A stretch of DNA of 10,929 nucleotides from Candidatus Sulfotelmatobacter sp. (GCA_030040725.1 JASHTD010000110.1:1-10929), one strand, 5' to 3'. Counted from the stretch's first letter, positions 1 to 6,856 are shown. Notes: generated by a model not told the origin, from the letters alone. Translations and numbers: made by a program.

Positions 1-23
1 TGCGCTCGCGCGGCAGTACGGGA

Positions 24-40
24 AGGTCAGGTTGACCTGA
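24..40. promoter_or_regulatory. Short palindrome near the left edge
   Basis: Positions 27-40 read TCAGGT-TG-ACCTGA, with two 6-bp arms in inverted orientation around a 2-bp centre. An overlapping register, AGGTCA-GGT-TGACCT, lies at 24-38. It sits just downstream of the last gene of the minus-strand block. It could be an operator for a gene beyond the left edge, a weak hairpin after the CoA-binding gene, or chance. No U-tract follows on either strand, so an intrinsic terminator is unlikely. Confidence 0.25.
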
Positions 41-47
41 TTGCAAT

Positions 48-461
48 TCAGCGAAATCGTGCCCGGTGCTCCTTCAGGATGCAACGGTCCATGACGACAA
101 AGATTCCGCTCTTCCGGGCTATTTCTGCTGCCTTATCGTGCACAACATCTTCCTGCATCCAGATCGCAGAAATTTTAAGCTGAATCGCCTGATCTACAAT
201 TTCCGGCACGAATTCCGGGCGGCGAAAGATGTTCACAATGTCGATCTTCGCCGGGACATCCAGCAACGATGGATAGGCTTTCTCCCCGAGACAGGATTCG
301 ATCTGCGGATTCACCGGAATGATGCGGTAACCCTGACTTTGCATGTAGGCGGAAACACCATGGCTCGGACGCATCGGATCGCAGGAAAGGCCGACCACCG
401 CGATAGTTTTTGCGCGTTGCAACAGCGCAGCGATAGGGTCTTCTTGTGGAAGCGTTGCCAT
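48..461 (-). CDS. CoA-binding domain protein (YccU-like)
   Basis: This 137-residue protein is a stand-alone Rossmann-type CoA-binding domain (CoA_binding_2, YccU family). The family fingerprint is clear: an N-terminal beta strand and glycine turn (TIAVVGLS, residues 19-26), then DPMRPSHGVSAYM (28-40), GYRIIPVNP (44-52), a central VNIFRRPE (76-83) and a C-terminal VVMDRC (122-127). Members of about this size normally consist of this domain alone. The domain is related to the CoA-binding part of succinyl-CoA synthetase, but there is no catalytic partner here and the in vivo role of the family is not established. It is probably cytosolic. The ATG at 461 is supported by GGAG 4 nt upstream. It lies 12 nt after the stop of the helical-repeat gene and appears to be the last cistron of the block. 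Stop codon TGA. Confidence 0.9.
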   Translation of the reverse strand: MATLPQEDPIAALLQRAKTIAVVGLSCDPMRPSHGVSAYMQSQGYRIIPVNPQIESCLGEKAYPSLLDVPAKIDIVNIFRRPEFVPEIVDQAIQLKISAIWMQEDVVHDKAAEIARKSGIFVVMDRCILKEHRARFR

Positions 462-473
462 CAGGCTCCAGTA

Positions 474-1757
474 CTAACTTTTGCTCTTGCTTGCAGTCTC
501 GATCTTCTGCTTGTACATCTTCAAAGCCAGCTTGCGGACGGTCTCCGAGACTTCTTTATTCGCCGAAATGTTCTTCAAATCTTGCGCAAGCAAATGTTTC
601 ATCAGCCCCAAACCGAGATCCAGCGGCGTACGCGGGTTCGAAACTAGATTTCTGACCACGATATAGTTCTTCATGAAGCGGCGCTTCAGAGGAATCTGTC
701 GCAGCACTGCCTCCAGAACATTCTTTTGCAGAGCGAACTTTTCTACTTCTCCATCGGAAAGTTTCGGCGCTTCGAGCACGGCGAGAGCGACCACCTTGGT
801 GCCGTCACGAATCAGAATGGAGCGCTCTTCTTTGTTGCCTTTCAGTGCAAGCTGAATGCGACCTTTCACATCCAGCTTATTAATCTTCTGCAGCGTGTTG
901 TCGCGGCGTCCACCATCAGCCGGGGCTGCCGGCTTTCGCACGGCAGCAGCGACTCCGTCGGGCGGTTTCGCGCCGGTGGTCTCGTTCGCAGTAGGCGCCG
1001 CGTCGGCAGTTTCTGAGCTGCCGGAGTCATCCTCCGCGAAAATCCCCACCATGCCGCCAACCGGCTGAAAGGGTTTACTCTCCTCGGTAGAAATCTCCGC
1101 CGCATTCTCTGCCAAGTATGCCGAGACCGCTTCATCGGGAACGTCCGCGGCATTTCCGGCAACCTCCTGACCCGAGTCGGAAGACTGCTGCGCTACTCCA
1201 GTCCCAGACTGCTGCATGTTTCCTGCATCGCTTTGAGCCGCTTGCGGCACGCTGGTGCTTTGGGGCATCGGGGCCGGCGGCGCTTGCCCGGTCTTCAGCA
1301 GCTTATCGACGGCCACGACTTCATCCGACTTCAGGTAAGGATTCGATCGCAAGGACTTGAGAACGACAGCGGAACCGGTCACTCGCGCGCTCTTCAGCAT
1401 GACGTCGATCGATTCTCTCGATGCCGAAAGCGCAAATTTGACCAGCTCCGCTTCGGAGACGGATGGATTTTCGAGCAGCACCGGCAAGAGCTTCGGCCGA
1501 AGATTTTCCGGGGAAATAAGGTAATGAAGCACTTCCTGGGTGGTCTTTGGATTCGACGCGGCGGAGAGCGACGCTTTCTCCTCCCACCCGGCAAGAGTCA
1601 TGCGGGCGAGGTCGCCGAACACTTTATTGTTCTTTGCCAAGTAGACCAGTATTTCGATGTTTTCGTCCGGCGGCACGGAAAGAGCGCCTTTGGCGGCAAA
1701 CTGCATCATGTTCGACGGCAGCTTGGAAGCGCGGAGTAAATCAATCGTGCGCGGCAT
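474..1757 (-). CDS. Two-domain helical-repeat protein of unknown function
   Basis: This 427-residue protein has no assignable function. Residues 1-155 are predicted helical with HEAT/ARM-like character: repeated leucine-rich helices with Asn-Pro turns (SNPKT at 68-72, ENPSVSEAELVKFAL at 96-110, SNPYLKSDEV at 138-147). Residues 156-285 form a disordered linker rich in Ala, Pro, Gln, Ser, Asp and Glu. Residues 286-415 return to the helical pattern, with ALKGNKEERSILIRD (304-318), APKLSDGEVEKFAL (329-342) and SNPRTPLDL (373-381). The C-terminal block resembles, from memory, conserved hypothetical proteins of Acidobacteriota and Deltaproteobacteria. No signal peptide, membrane segment or catalytic motif is seen, so a cytosolic scaffold or protein-binding role is plausible but unproven. 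The ATG at 1757 has an AGAGGA ribosome site and overlaps the HD hydrolase by 17 bp. Stop codon TAG. Confidence 0.85.
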   Translation of the reverse strand: MPRTIDLLRASKLPSNMMQFAAKGALSVPPDENIEILVYLAKNNKVFGDLARMTLAGWEEKASLSAASNPKTTQEVLHYLISPENLRPKLLPVLLENPSVSEAELVKFALSASRESIDVMLKSARVTGSAVVLKSLRSNPYLKSDEVVAVDKLLKTGQAPPAPMPQSTSVPQAAQSDAGNMQQSGTGVAQQSSDSGQEVAGNAADVPDEAVSAYLAENAAEISTEESKPFQPVGGMVGIFAEDDSGSSETADAAPTANETTGAKPPDGVAAAVRKPAAPADGGRRDNTLQKINKLDVKGRIQLALKGNKEERSILIRDGTKVVALAVLEAPKLSDGEVEKFALQKNVLEAVLRQIPLKRRFMKNYIVVRNLVSNPRTPLDLGLGLMKHLLAQDLKNISANKEVSETVRKLALKMYKQKIETASKSKS

Positions 1758-2391
1758 GAACTTTTTCCTCTGGAGTATTCGGGCTGGTGATCGCCTCGAG
1801 CTCTCGAACTTCCAATTCGTATTCTCGAATTAATCGGCTGGGCTTGTCTCTCAGAAATTCATTCAGCAGAGCACGATAGTACCAAAGCGTTCCTGACCGT
1901 CCGCCGCTGAAACGCTCCCATATCTCGTCGCCCAGTTGCCGGTAATCGGAAAGAATAGATCGGATATTGTTCAACTTATCGGCCGCCGAGACGAGCCTGG
2001 TCGACGCGTCCGCGGTTGTTAAGTGCTCGAGGTACGCTTCCTTGCGCTGGCGCCATGGCGGCTTGGGGCTGCCATAGGAGTCAGTGCAGCCGTCGACGAT
2101 TTTTGCCACACGCCTGCCAAATCTCCGACGAACCTCCTTCAGAACTGCAATTCCGCCGCAGTCTTCGACCGCATCGTGCAACAAGGCCGCAATCGCCATC
2201 TCTTCGTCGCCGCCGAATTCGAGCACCAAAGAGGCGACGCCCATCAAGTGCGCAATATAGGGAATCGTTGAAGCTTTGCGCGCCTGCGCCGCATGCTTTT
2301 CGGCGGCAAAAAGAAATGCTCGCCGGAAGCGTGGCCCCAGTCTGATCGGCTTCCGCTTCAACCCTGATCCGTTCACGGGCTTCGCCTTCAC
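1741..2391 (-). CDS. RelA/SpoT-type HD hydrolase without synthetase domain
   Basis: The 216-residue protein matches the hydrolase half of RelA/SpoT enzymes, as in Mesh1-type small alarmone hydrolases, which remove pyrophosphate from ppGpp. Visible motifs are H33-xx-Q-x-R38, IPYIAH with H48, LLHDAVED (H72, D73, E76, D77) and ADKLNNIR with D138. Together these supply the HD metal ligands and the Glu-Asp pair used for hydrolysis in the family. No synthetase, TGS or ACT domain is present. Substrate is inferred from motifs: related HD enzymes act on other nucleotides. The start is GTG at 2391, whose GTGA overlaps the prfB stop by 4 bp; GGAGAGAAG lies just upstream. The second in-frame GTG (codon 6) is a less likely start. 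The gene overlaps the next one by 17 bp. The last 35 or so residues are outside the core domain. Stop codon TGA. Confidence 0.85.
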   Translation of the reverse strand: MKAKPVNGSGLKRKPIRLGPRFRRAFLFAAEKHAAQARKASTIPYIAHLMGVASLVLEFGGDEEMAIAALLHDAVEDCGGIAVLKEVRRRFGRRVAKIVDGCTDSYGSPKPPWRQRKEAYLEHLTTADASTRLVSAADKLNNIRSILSDYRQLGDEIWERFSGGRSGTLWYYRALLNEFLRDKPSRLIREYELEVRELEAITSPNTPEEKVHAAHD

Positions 2392-3492
2392 AATTGCTTC
2401 TCTCCGCGGCGTGCCAGCAGGTAAGCGCGAATGAATGGCTGCAGATCGCCGTCGAGCACGCGGTCGACATCGCCGACTTCGGCTTTCGTTCGATGATCTT
2501 TGGCCATGCGATAAGGCTGAAGCACGTAGGAGCGAATCTGCGAACCGAAGTCGCTATCGAGTTTTGAATCCTCGATTTTTTTCGTGGCGGCGCGCTTCTT
2601 TTCCATTTCGAATTCGTAAAGCTTGGAACGCAACATGCTCATGGCGCGCTCACGGTTTTTATGCTGCGAACGCTCGTTCTGGCAGCTCGCCACTAATCCA
2701 GTAGGAAGGTGCGTGATTCGCACTGCCGAATCGGTGGTATTCACATGCTGGCCGCCTTTGCCGCTGGAGCGGTAAGTGTCCGTGCGAATGTCTTCCGGCT
2801 TGATCACAATTTCAATGCTTTCGTCGATTTCGGGAGAGACAAACACGCTGGCAAACGAAGTGTGGCGGCGCTTGGCTTGATCGAAAGGAGAAATGCGCAC
2901 CAGTCGATGCACACCGATCTCGCTGCTCAGAAGACCGAACGCATACTCACCGTTCACCGCGAAGGTGGCCGATTTCAGGCCCGCTTCCTCGCCCGGCTGA
3001 TAATCGTACAGAATCGTCTCGAATCCCTGACGCTCGGCCCAACGCAGATACATGCGCAGCAACATGTCGGCCCAATCCTGAGATTCCGTTCCCCCCGCGC
3101 CCGGATGGATGGTTACAATCGCATTCAACGGATCATTGTCGCCGGAAAGAAGAGTTTCGGTCTCAAGTTTGTCGACGGTTTCGCGCAGTGACGAGATTTC
3201 GCGCTGCAAATCTCCCTCGACGTTTTCGCCTTCCTTGGTAAGTTCGAGATATGCCGAGATGTCATCGCCGCGGCGCTGCAGGTCTGCATCAGTCGCAAGT
3301 AAGTGCTCAAGGCGCTTTTTTTCGCGCATCACCTGCTGCGAACGCTGCGGATTCGACCACAGATTCGGGTCGGCGGCTTGCTTTTCAATTTCGGCTAGTT
3401 GCGGACGGAGCTTTTCCGCGTCAAAGATACTCCCGGAGTTCATGGACCTTTTTGCTTAATGCTCCGTACTGCTGTTCCAGTTCTTGATTCAT
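2388..3492 (-). CDS. prfB: Peptide chain release factor 2 (programmed +1 frameshift)
   Basis: RF2 recognises UAA and UGA on the ribosome and triggers hydrolysis of peptidyl-tRNA. The protein is made from two frames: 23 codons from the ATG at 3492 to CUU at 3426-3424, then, skipping one U at 3423, GAC onward to the TGA at 2388. The result is 367 residues, close to E. coli RF2 (365). Key motifs in full-length numbering are HPGAGGTESQDW (129-140), the stop-codon-reading SPF (201-203) followed by KRRHTSF, and the catalytic GGQ (246-248). The zero-frame peptide (MNQELEQQYGALSKK...) is a normal RF2 N-terminus, and its ATG overlaps the lnt stop as ATGA, which fixes the start. An ATG at 3443 lies in the main frame but would bypass the frameshift and lose the N-terminus. 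The 3' end overlaps the HD hydrolase by 4 bp. Confidence 0.97.
3420..3434 (-). promoter_or_regulatory. RF2 autoregulatory +1 frameshift site
   Basis: Reading the minus strand, GGGAG (3434-3430) is followed by UAU, the slippery codon CUU (3426-3424), an in-frame UGA (3423-3421) and C (3420). This matches the classical prfB arrangement: an internal Shine-Dalgarno-like element 3 nt before CUU UGA C. GGGAG can pair with the 3' end of 16S rRNA using four Watson-Crick pairs and one G-U pair. In known systems low RF2 lets ribosomes pause at UGA and slip +1, while high RF2 terminates there, giving negative feedback. The mechanism is known from the family; the element itself is read directly from the sequence. 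Confidence 0.95.
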
Positions 3493-5111
3493 GCTGATGT
3501 TTTTGCCTTCTTGCGATGCAGGAAACGTGTGAGCAGCGCCCCTACTGAAATTATCGCACACAGCCATGCGAACCAATCGCCATGGCGCGTGTAGAAGGTG
3601 GTTACAGAAGTGAGGGCATAAGGCGCAAACAACGCCTCCCGTTGCTTGCGTGGAAGCCGGGCGACGACGCGGCCGTAGGGATCGATGGATGCAGTCACTC
3701 CTGTGTTGGTCGCACTCAACAGCCAGCGGTCATTCTCGATGGCTCGCATGCGAGTTTGATTCAGGTGCTGAGCGTACGCGCCGCTGTCGCCATACCATCC
3801 GTCGTTCGATATATTCACGAACACTTCTGCACCATTGTCGGCGAACTCGCGCACCTCGCTGGGAAATACCGACTCATAACAGATAAAGACTCCGAGCTTC
3901 TCGTCTATCGCGTCGAGCGGCGCACGCGATCTGCCGGCTTCGAATTGTCCAACCTCTTTGGTCAGTCCTCCCGCGAACGCGAACAGGCTCGGAAACGGAA
4001 GATACTCTCCAAACGGCACGAGATGAACTTTGTCGTAGCGACCATTCCACCCGCCTGCCGGACCAATGAGTACAGCTGAGTTAAATACTCGCGCAGCGAC
4101 TATGCCATCTTGCGCCGGAGCGCTTCCAATCGCTCCCGTCACCACCCAGGTATGCGTGTCGCGCGCCAGATTGCTTAAAGCATCGCGAAAAAGAGGATCT
4201 CCGGTGTAAAAGGGAGCGGGCGACTCGGGCCAGACGATCAGGTCGACAGATTTCGATTCCGCCGATGATGGAATGCCGAGTTCTGCGCTCTTCATGCTGA
4301 TCTCAGCCAAATCGCTTAAGGTTCGCTCAAAGACATTGCGCGTCCAGTTTTCGTCCACCGGAATGTTCTCCTGCAACAACAACGCTGTGCGATTCGTCGG
4401 GACTGCCGGCGCACCTATCAAAACGCCCACCTGCAGCACGACCGCGGCCACCAACGCGGCAATAAGCAGGGTGCTGCGTTTCTTCTTGGGGACCAGAAAT
4501 GCGGCAGCCAGTGCCACGTTGACGAGCATGATCTCGAAGGAAATACCAAAGACGCCGGTGAGGGTTGTAATCCGCGTAAGCGAAAGATTGTCTACCTGCG
4601 CCGTGCCGAGCAGGTTCCACGGAAAGCCGGTAATCCGTTCCCGCGCAAGCTCCACCGCGACCCACAGGAACGGAGCAGCAACTAGGGCCCTACGAAGATC
4701 CCGTCCGGGCCCCACGCACAAGCTCATCAGCAAACCGAAGAAGCCGTGATAAAGACCCAGATACAAACAGAACAGAGCCAGAGCCAGCAAGGCGAATGGA
4801 GCGGTCAGGCCTCCGTACTGATGCATGGTGTCGTAAATCCAATAACACGTACCCGCGTACCAGAAGATTCCGGAAACATACGCCAGGGAAAAAGCCTGCA
4901 ATGGCTTTGCCGGAGCAAGATTGGGCGAACCCTCGATCTCAAGCGCTCCCGCAGGCCGCGCTCGCAGCAAGCCAACGATGAGTGGTGCAAAAGCAATCCA
5001 AGAAAGAAAGTAAAGCCCAGGAAGCGGAAAAATGAGTACCTGTAGAAAAGACGAGAGAAGAATCAGTAGCCAGGCGCTGGAATGAATTTGCCGCACGGGG
5101 AAGAATAACAA
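3489..5111 (-). CDS. lnt: Apolipoprotein N-acyltransferase
   Basis: Lnt is an inner-membrane enzyme that moves an acyl chain from phospholipid to the N-terminal cysteine of lipoproteins, completing their maturation. The 540-residue protein has about six hydrophobic segments in residues 11-230, a periplasmic nitrilase-like domain (about 240-505) and a C-terminal membrane helix (about 512-530). The catalytic triad is visible: E296 in VWPESPAPF, K361 in YDKVHLVPFGEYLPF and C411 in VFICYESVFP. FVNISNDGWYG (431-441) is another Lnt signature. The start is uncertain: the frame opens after a TGA at 5129 and offers TTG at 5111 or GTG at 5096, neither with a clear ribosome site. Both leave the first membrane segment intact. 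Lnt follows the P-loop gene by 8 nt, and its TGA overlaps the prfB ATG as ATGA, suggesting translational coupling. Confidence 0.95.
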   Translation of the reverse strand: MLFFPVRQIHSSAWLLILLSSFLQVLIFPLPGLYFLSWIAFAPLIVGLLRARPAGALEIEGSPNLAPAKPLQAFSLAYVSGIFWYAGTCYWIYDTMHQYGGLTAPFALLALALFCLYLGLYHGFFGLLMSLCVGPGRDLRRALVAAPFLWVAVELARERITGFPWNLLGTAQVDNLSLTRITTLTGVFGISFEIMLVNVALAAAFLVPKKKRSTLLIAALVAAVVLQVGVLIGAPAVPTNRTALLLQENIPVDENWTRNVFERTLSDLAEISMKSAELGIPSSAESKSVDLIVWPESPAPFYTGDPLFRDALSNLARDTHTWVVTGAIGSAPAQDGIVAARVFNSAVLIGPAGGWNGRYDKVHLVPFGEYLPFPSLFAFAGGLTKEVGQFEAGRSRAPLDAIDEKLGVFICYESVFPSEVREFADNGAEVFVNISNDGWYGDSGAYAQHLNQTRMRAIENDRWLLSATNTGVTASIDPYGRVVARLPRKQREALFAPYALTSVTTFYTRHGDWFAWLCAIISVGALLTRFLHRKKAKTSA

Positions 5112-5115
5112 ACCG

Positions 5116-5128
5116 GTGGTCAGTGGTC
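5116..5128. repeat. 13-bp repeat copy A, GTGGTCAGTGGTC
   Basis: The 13-mer GTGGTCAGTGGTC consists of nearly two units of the heptamer GTGGTCA. It is identical to 5591-5603 and continues as a partial third unit (AGCGGTTAG) to 5137. On the minus strand it provides Asp213, His214 and the TGA stop of the P-loop gene, then runs into the short gap before lnt. Confidence 0.75.
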
Positions 5129-5764
5129 AGCGGTTAGTTGCTGTTTTCGATTCTCAGCTTCCTCGATCCGGACGCGCACGAATTCCACGATCTCAGGTGT
5201 CACATAAGGCGGAGGACTGATGCGAAAAACGGGCCGGTCAGCAACCGGCTTAAGTGAAACAGCCTGCCAGCGTAACTTGTCTTCGCCGGAAGCGTTGTGC
5301 AGAATGACAGCGCTGGCGCAGTCCAGAAATTCGCGCGCTGAAGTTTTGAAATCTTCGGTGCCAGGATCGAGGACCGTAAAATATAGATCCGGCCGCAGGA
5401 ATTTCATCACGCTGTTCGATTCCAGAATCACGTTACGCGAAAGTTCGAGCCGCTGCCTAAGCGTAGGCATCGCCTCGGCAAGCCTTCCCTGCTCCGTGCG
5501 CACCCAAAGTGCGCGAACTGCGCCGGCCGCGAGAAAGCGTGAGCTGTCGGATTCTCCGCTGCGGACTTTTTCCTCGGAAATCGCCCACGAGTGGTCAGTG
5601 GTCGCACAATCGCAAGGTGTTCCGTTCGCTGAACAAATACCGTGACCATATTGCGTGACCTTCACGGCAGTCCACTCGAACTCGCGCAATGCCGATATTA
5701 GTCCGGCGACAACGCTCGTCTTGCCCACGCTTCGCGAATGCCCGCCCACCACCACAATCGCCAC
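5120..5764 (-). CDS. SIMIBI-class P-loop NTPase with Cys cluster, function unknown
   Basis: The 214-residue protein starts with a beta strand and P-loop GGHSRSVGKTS (residues 7-17). Its spacing matches dethiobiotin synthetase/CobQ/MobB-type NTPases (G8, G14, K15, T16). ILESNSV (113-119) and YFTVLDPGTEDFKTSAREFLD (128-148) fit the second half of such a fold. A distinctive segment holds C44, C51, C53 and nearby H58, a possible metal or Fe-S site. MobB (molybdopterin guanine dinucleotide synthesis adapter) is the nearest named relative I can suggest, but no other molybdenum cofactor gene is present, so the name is not assigned. The start is GTG at 5764, 2 nt after the lpxD stop, with GAGAG upstream. 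The gene contains one copy of a 13-bp repeat and a second copy supplies its last two codons and stop (TGA). Location between lpxD and lnt does not itself prove an envelope role. Confidence 0.8.
   Translation of the reverse strand: MAIVVVGGHSRSVGKTSVVAGLISALREFEWTAVKVTQYGHGICSANGTPCDCATTDHSWAISEEKVRSGESDSSRFLAAGAVRALWVRTEQGRLAEAMPTLRQRLELSRNVILESNSVMKFLRPDLYFTVLDPGTEDFKTSAREFLDCASAVILHNASGEDKLRWQAVSLKPVADRPVFRISPPPYVTPEIVEFVRVRIEEAENRKQQLTADH
5591..5603. repeat. 13-bp repeat copy B, GTGGTCAGTGGTC
   Basis: This is an exact copy of the 13-mer at 5116-5128, lying inside the P-loop NTPase gene. On the minus strand it encodes Thr55-Thr56-Asp57-His58, immediately after the Cys51-x-Cys53 pair. Both copies are read in the same frame (GAC CAC for Asp-His). 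Confidence 0.75.
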
Positions 5765-5766
5765 AG

Positions 5767-6765
5767 CTATCTCTCTTTCTCCAGCTTCGCCAGCCGCGCC
5801 AGCTGCTTCAGATACTGCTTCAACGGCTGGACCGGCGTGCCCCAGAAAACGACGCCTTTGCCGCGGAGAATCTTATTGGAAAGAATTCCGCCTTGCGATC
5901 CGACGATCACTCCTTGTTCCAGCCGCGCGTGGTCGCCGATGCCGACCTGGCCGCCGATAACGGCATCCTTCTCGATCGTCACGCTGCCGGAAATTCCTGT
6001 TTGCGCGGCGATCACTACGTCTTCTCCGATGCGGCAGTTGTGGCCAATGTGCACCAGGTTGTCGATTTTCGTTCCCCGTCCAATGCGGGTTTCGTCGAGC
6101 GCTCCACGGTCGATGGTTGTGTTCGCGCCGATTTCGACATCGTCCTCGATCACTAGACGGCCAATTTGCGGAAATTTTTCGTAGCGGCCGCTTTCGGGAT
6201 CGCGCACATAACCGAACCCGTCGCTGCCCAAAACCGCACCGGCGTGCACGATCACACGGGAGCCTATAGTCGTCCCTTCGTAAACCACGACCCGCGGATA
6301 AAGATGGCAATCTTCTCCGATTCTCACTCCCCGGCCAATTACGCAGCCGGCGCCGATTCTGCTCCCGTTGCCGATTTCCGCATCTTCGGCAACCACGACC
6401 TGCTGCGCGATGACGACGTTTGGCGCCAGCTTCGCCGAAGCATGCACGCTTGCTGTTGGATGGATGTTCGTCTCGACTAATTTGCAATCCGCGTTCCTCA
6501 GAAATCGCGCGGCCCGCGCGAAAGCGAGCTTGGGATGCTTGCTGATCAGCAGCGGTTTCCCACTCGCAGCGGTCGCAAACTCGCCTGCGATCACCGCCCC
6601 CGCGCGGGAACTCATCGCCTGCGCGAGATATTTCTCGTCGCCCACAAATACCAAATGTCCTGCAGTTGCCGATCCAATACTGGCGACACCTGTGATTTCG
6701 ACACTGCCATCCCTCTGCAAACGGGCATCAACTGCTTCCGCAATCTGCTGGAGCGAGCGCTTCAT
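5767..6765 (-). CDS. lpxD: UDP-3-O-acylglucosamine N-acyltransferase
   Basis: LpxD adds the second (N-linked) hydroxyacyl chain to UDP-3-O-acyl-glucosamine in the cytosol, the third step of lipid A synthesis. From the ATG at 6765 the protein has 332 residues, near the usual 340. Residues 1-95 form the uridine-binding domain. Residues about 100-295 are a left-handed beta helix of hexapeptide repeats (IGNGSRIGAGCVIGRGVRIG and similar). SDGFGYVRD (181-189) and HIGHNCRIG, with H242 matching the catalytic histidine, are LpxD signatures. The C-terminal helix (314-332) is also typical. The frame stays open upstream to a TTG at 6813, but the extra 16 residues (MCQHFRHLRACYTLRA) are not LpxD-like. A GAG lies 5 nt before the ATG. 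It is the first gene of the minus-strand block, and its TAG ends 2 nt before the P-loop gene. Partner genes lpxA, lpxC and fabZ are not in the window. Confidence 0.96.
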   Translation of the reverse strand: MKRSLQQIAEAVDARLQRDGSVEITGVASIGSATAGHLVFVGDEKYLAQAMSSRAGAVIAGEFATAASGKPLLISKHPKLAFARAARFLRNADCKLVETNIHPTASVHASAKLAPNVVIAQQVVVAEDAEIGNGSRIGAGCVIGRGVRIGEDCHLYPRVVVYEGTTIGSRVIVHAGAVLGSDGFGYVRDPESGRYEKFPQIGRLVIEDDVEIGANTTIDRGALDETRIGRGTKIDNLVHIGHNCRIGEDVVIAAQTGISGSVTIEKDAVIGGQVGIGDHARLEQGVIVGSQGGILSNKILRGKGVVFWGTPVQPLKQYLKQLARLAKLEKER

Positions 6766-6856
6766 GGCTCTCAATGTATAGCAAGCCCGAAGATGACGAA
6801 AGTGCTGGCACAACCGCGCCGCTGTTTCCCGGTGGTTTGTGGCTTAGAATTACAGC
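6766..6856. promoter_or_regulatory. Divergent promoter region between lpxD and the miniprotein gene
   Basis: This 91-bp gap separates lpxD (minus) from the small membrane protein gene (plus) and must hold the promoters of both, unless the miniprotein is an artefact. For lpxD, TATACA (minus strand, 6780-6775) is a plausible -10 box 9 nt before the ATG. For the plus strand, TAGAAT at 6845-6850 resembles a -10 box 6 nt before the ATG. I see no convincing -35 box for either, and no clear operator palindrome. Confidence 0.4.

Noticed and set aside
66..647. 193-codon plus-strand frame opposite the CoA-binding and helical-repeat genes
   Set aside because: It spans two real genes on the other strand, and its translation shows no domain and a composition typical of antisense frames.
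1233..1739. 168-codon plus-strand frame opposite the helical-repeat gene
   Set aside because: It is antisense to a gene with a good ribosome site and a coherent helical-repeat pattern; it is Arg/His-rich with no motif.
3422..3443. ATG at 3443 as the prfB start
   Set aside because: It would give MNSGSIF in place of the RF2 N-terminus. The upstream leader with the frameshift site and the ATGA overlap with lnt explains the gene better.
5120..5764. Naming the P-loop protein mobB or lpxK
   Set aside because: There are no molybdenum cofactor genes nearby to support MobB. LpxK has a different P-loop context and an N-terminal membrane anchor that is absent here.
6766..6813. Upstream extension of lpxD to a TTG at 6813
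   Set aside because: The extra 16 residues (MCQHFRHLRACYTLRA) do not fit LpxD, and the ATG at 6765 gives a normal N-terminus (MKRSLQQIAEAVD) with a plausible -10 box upstream.
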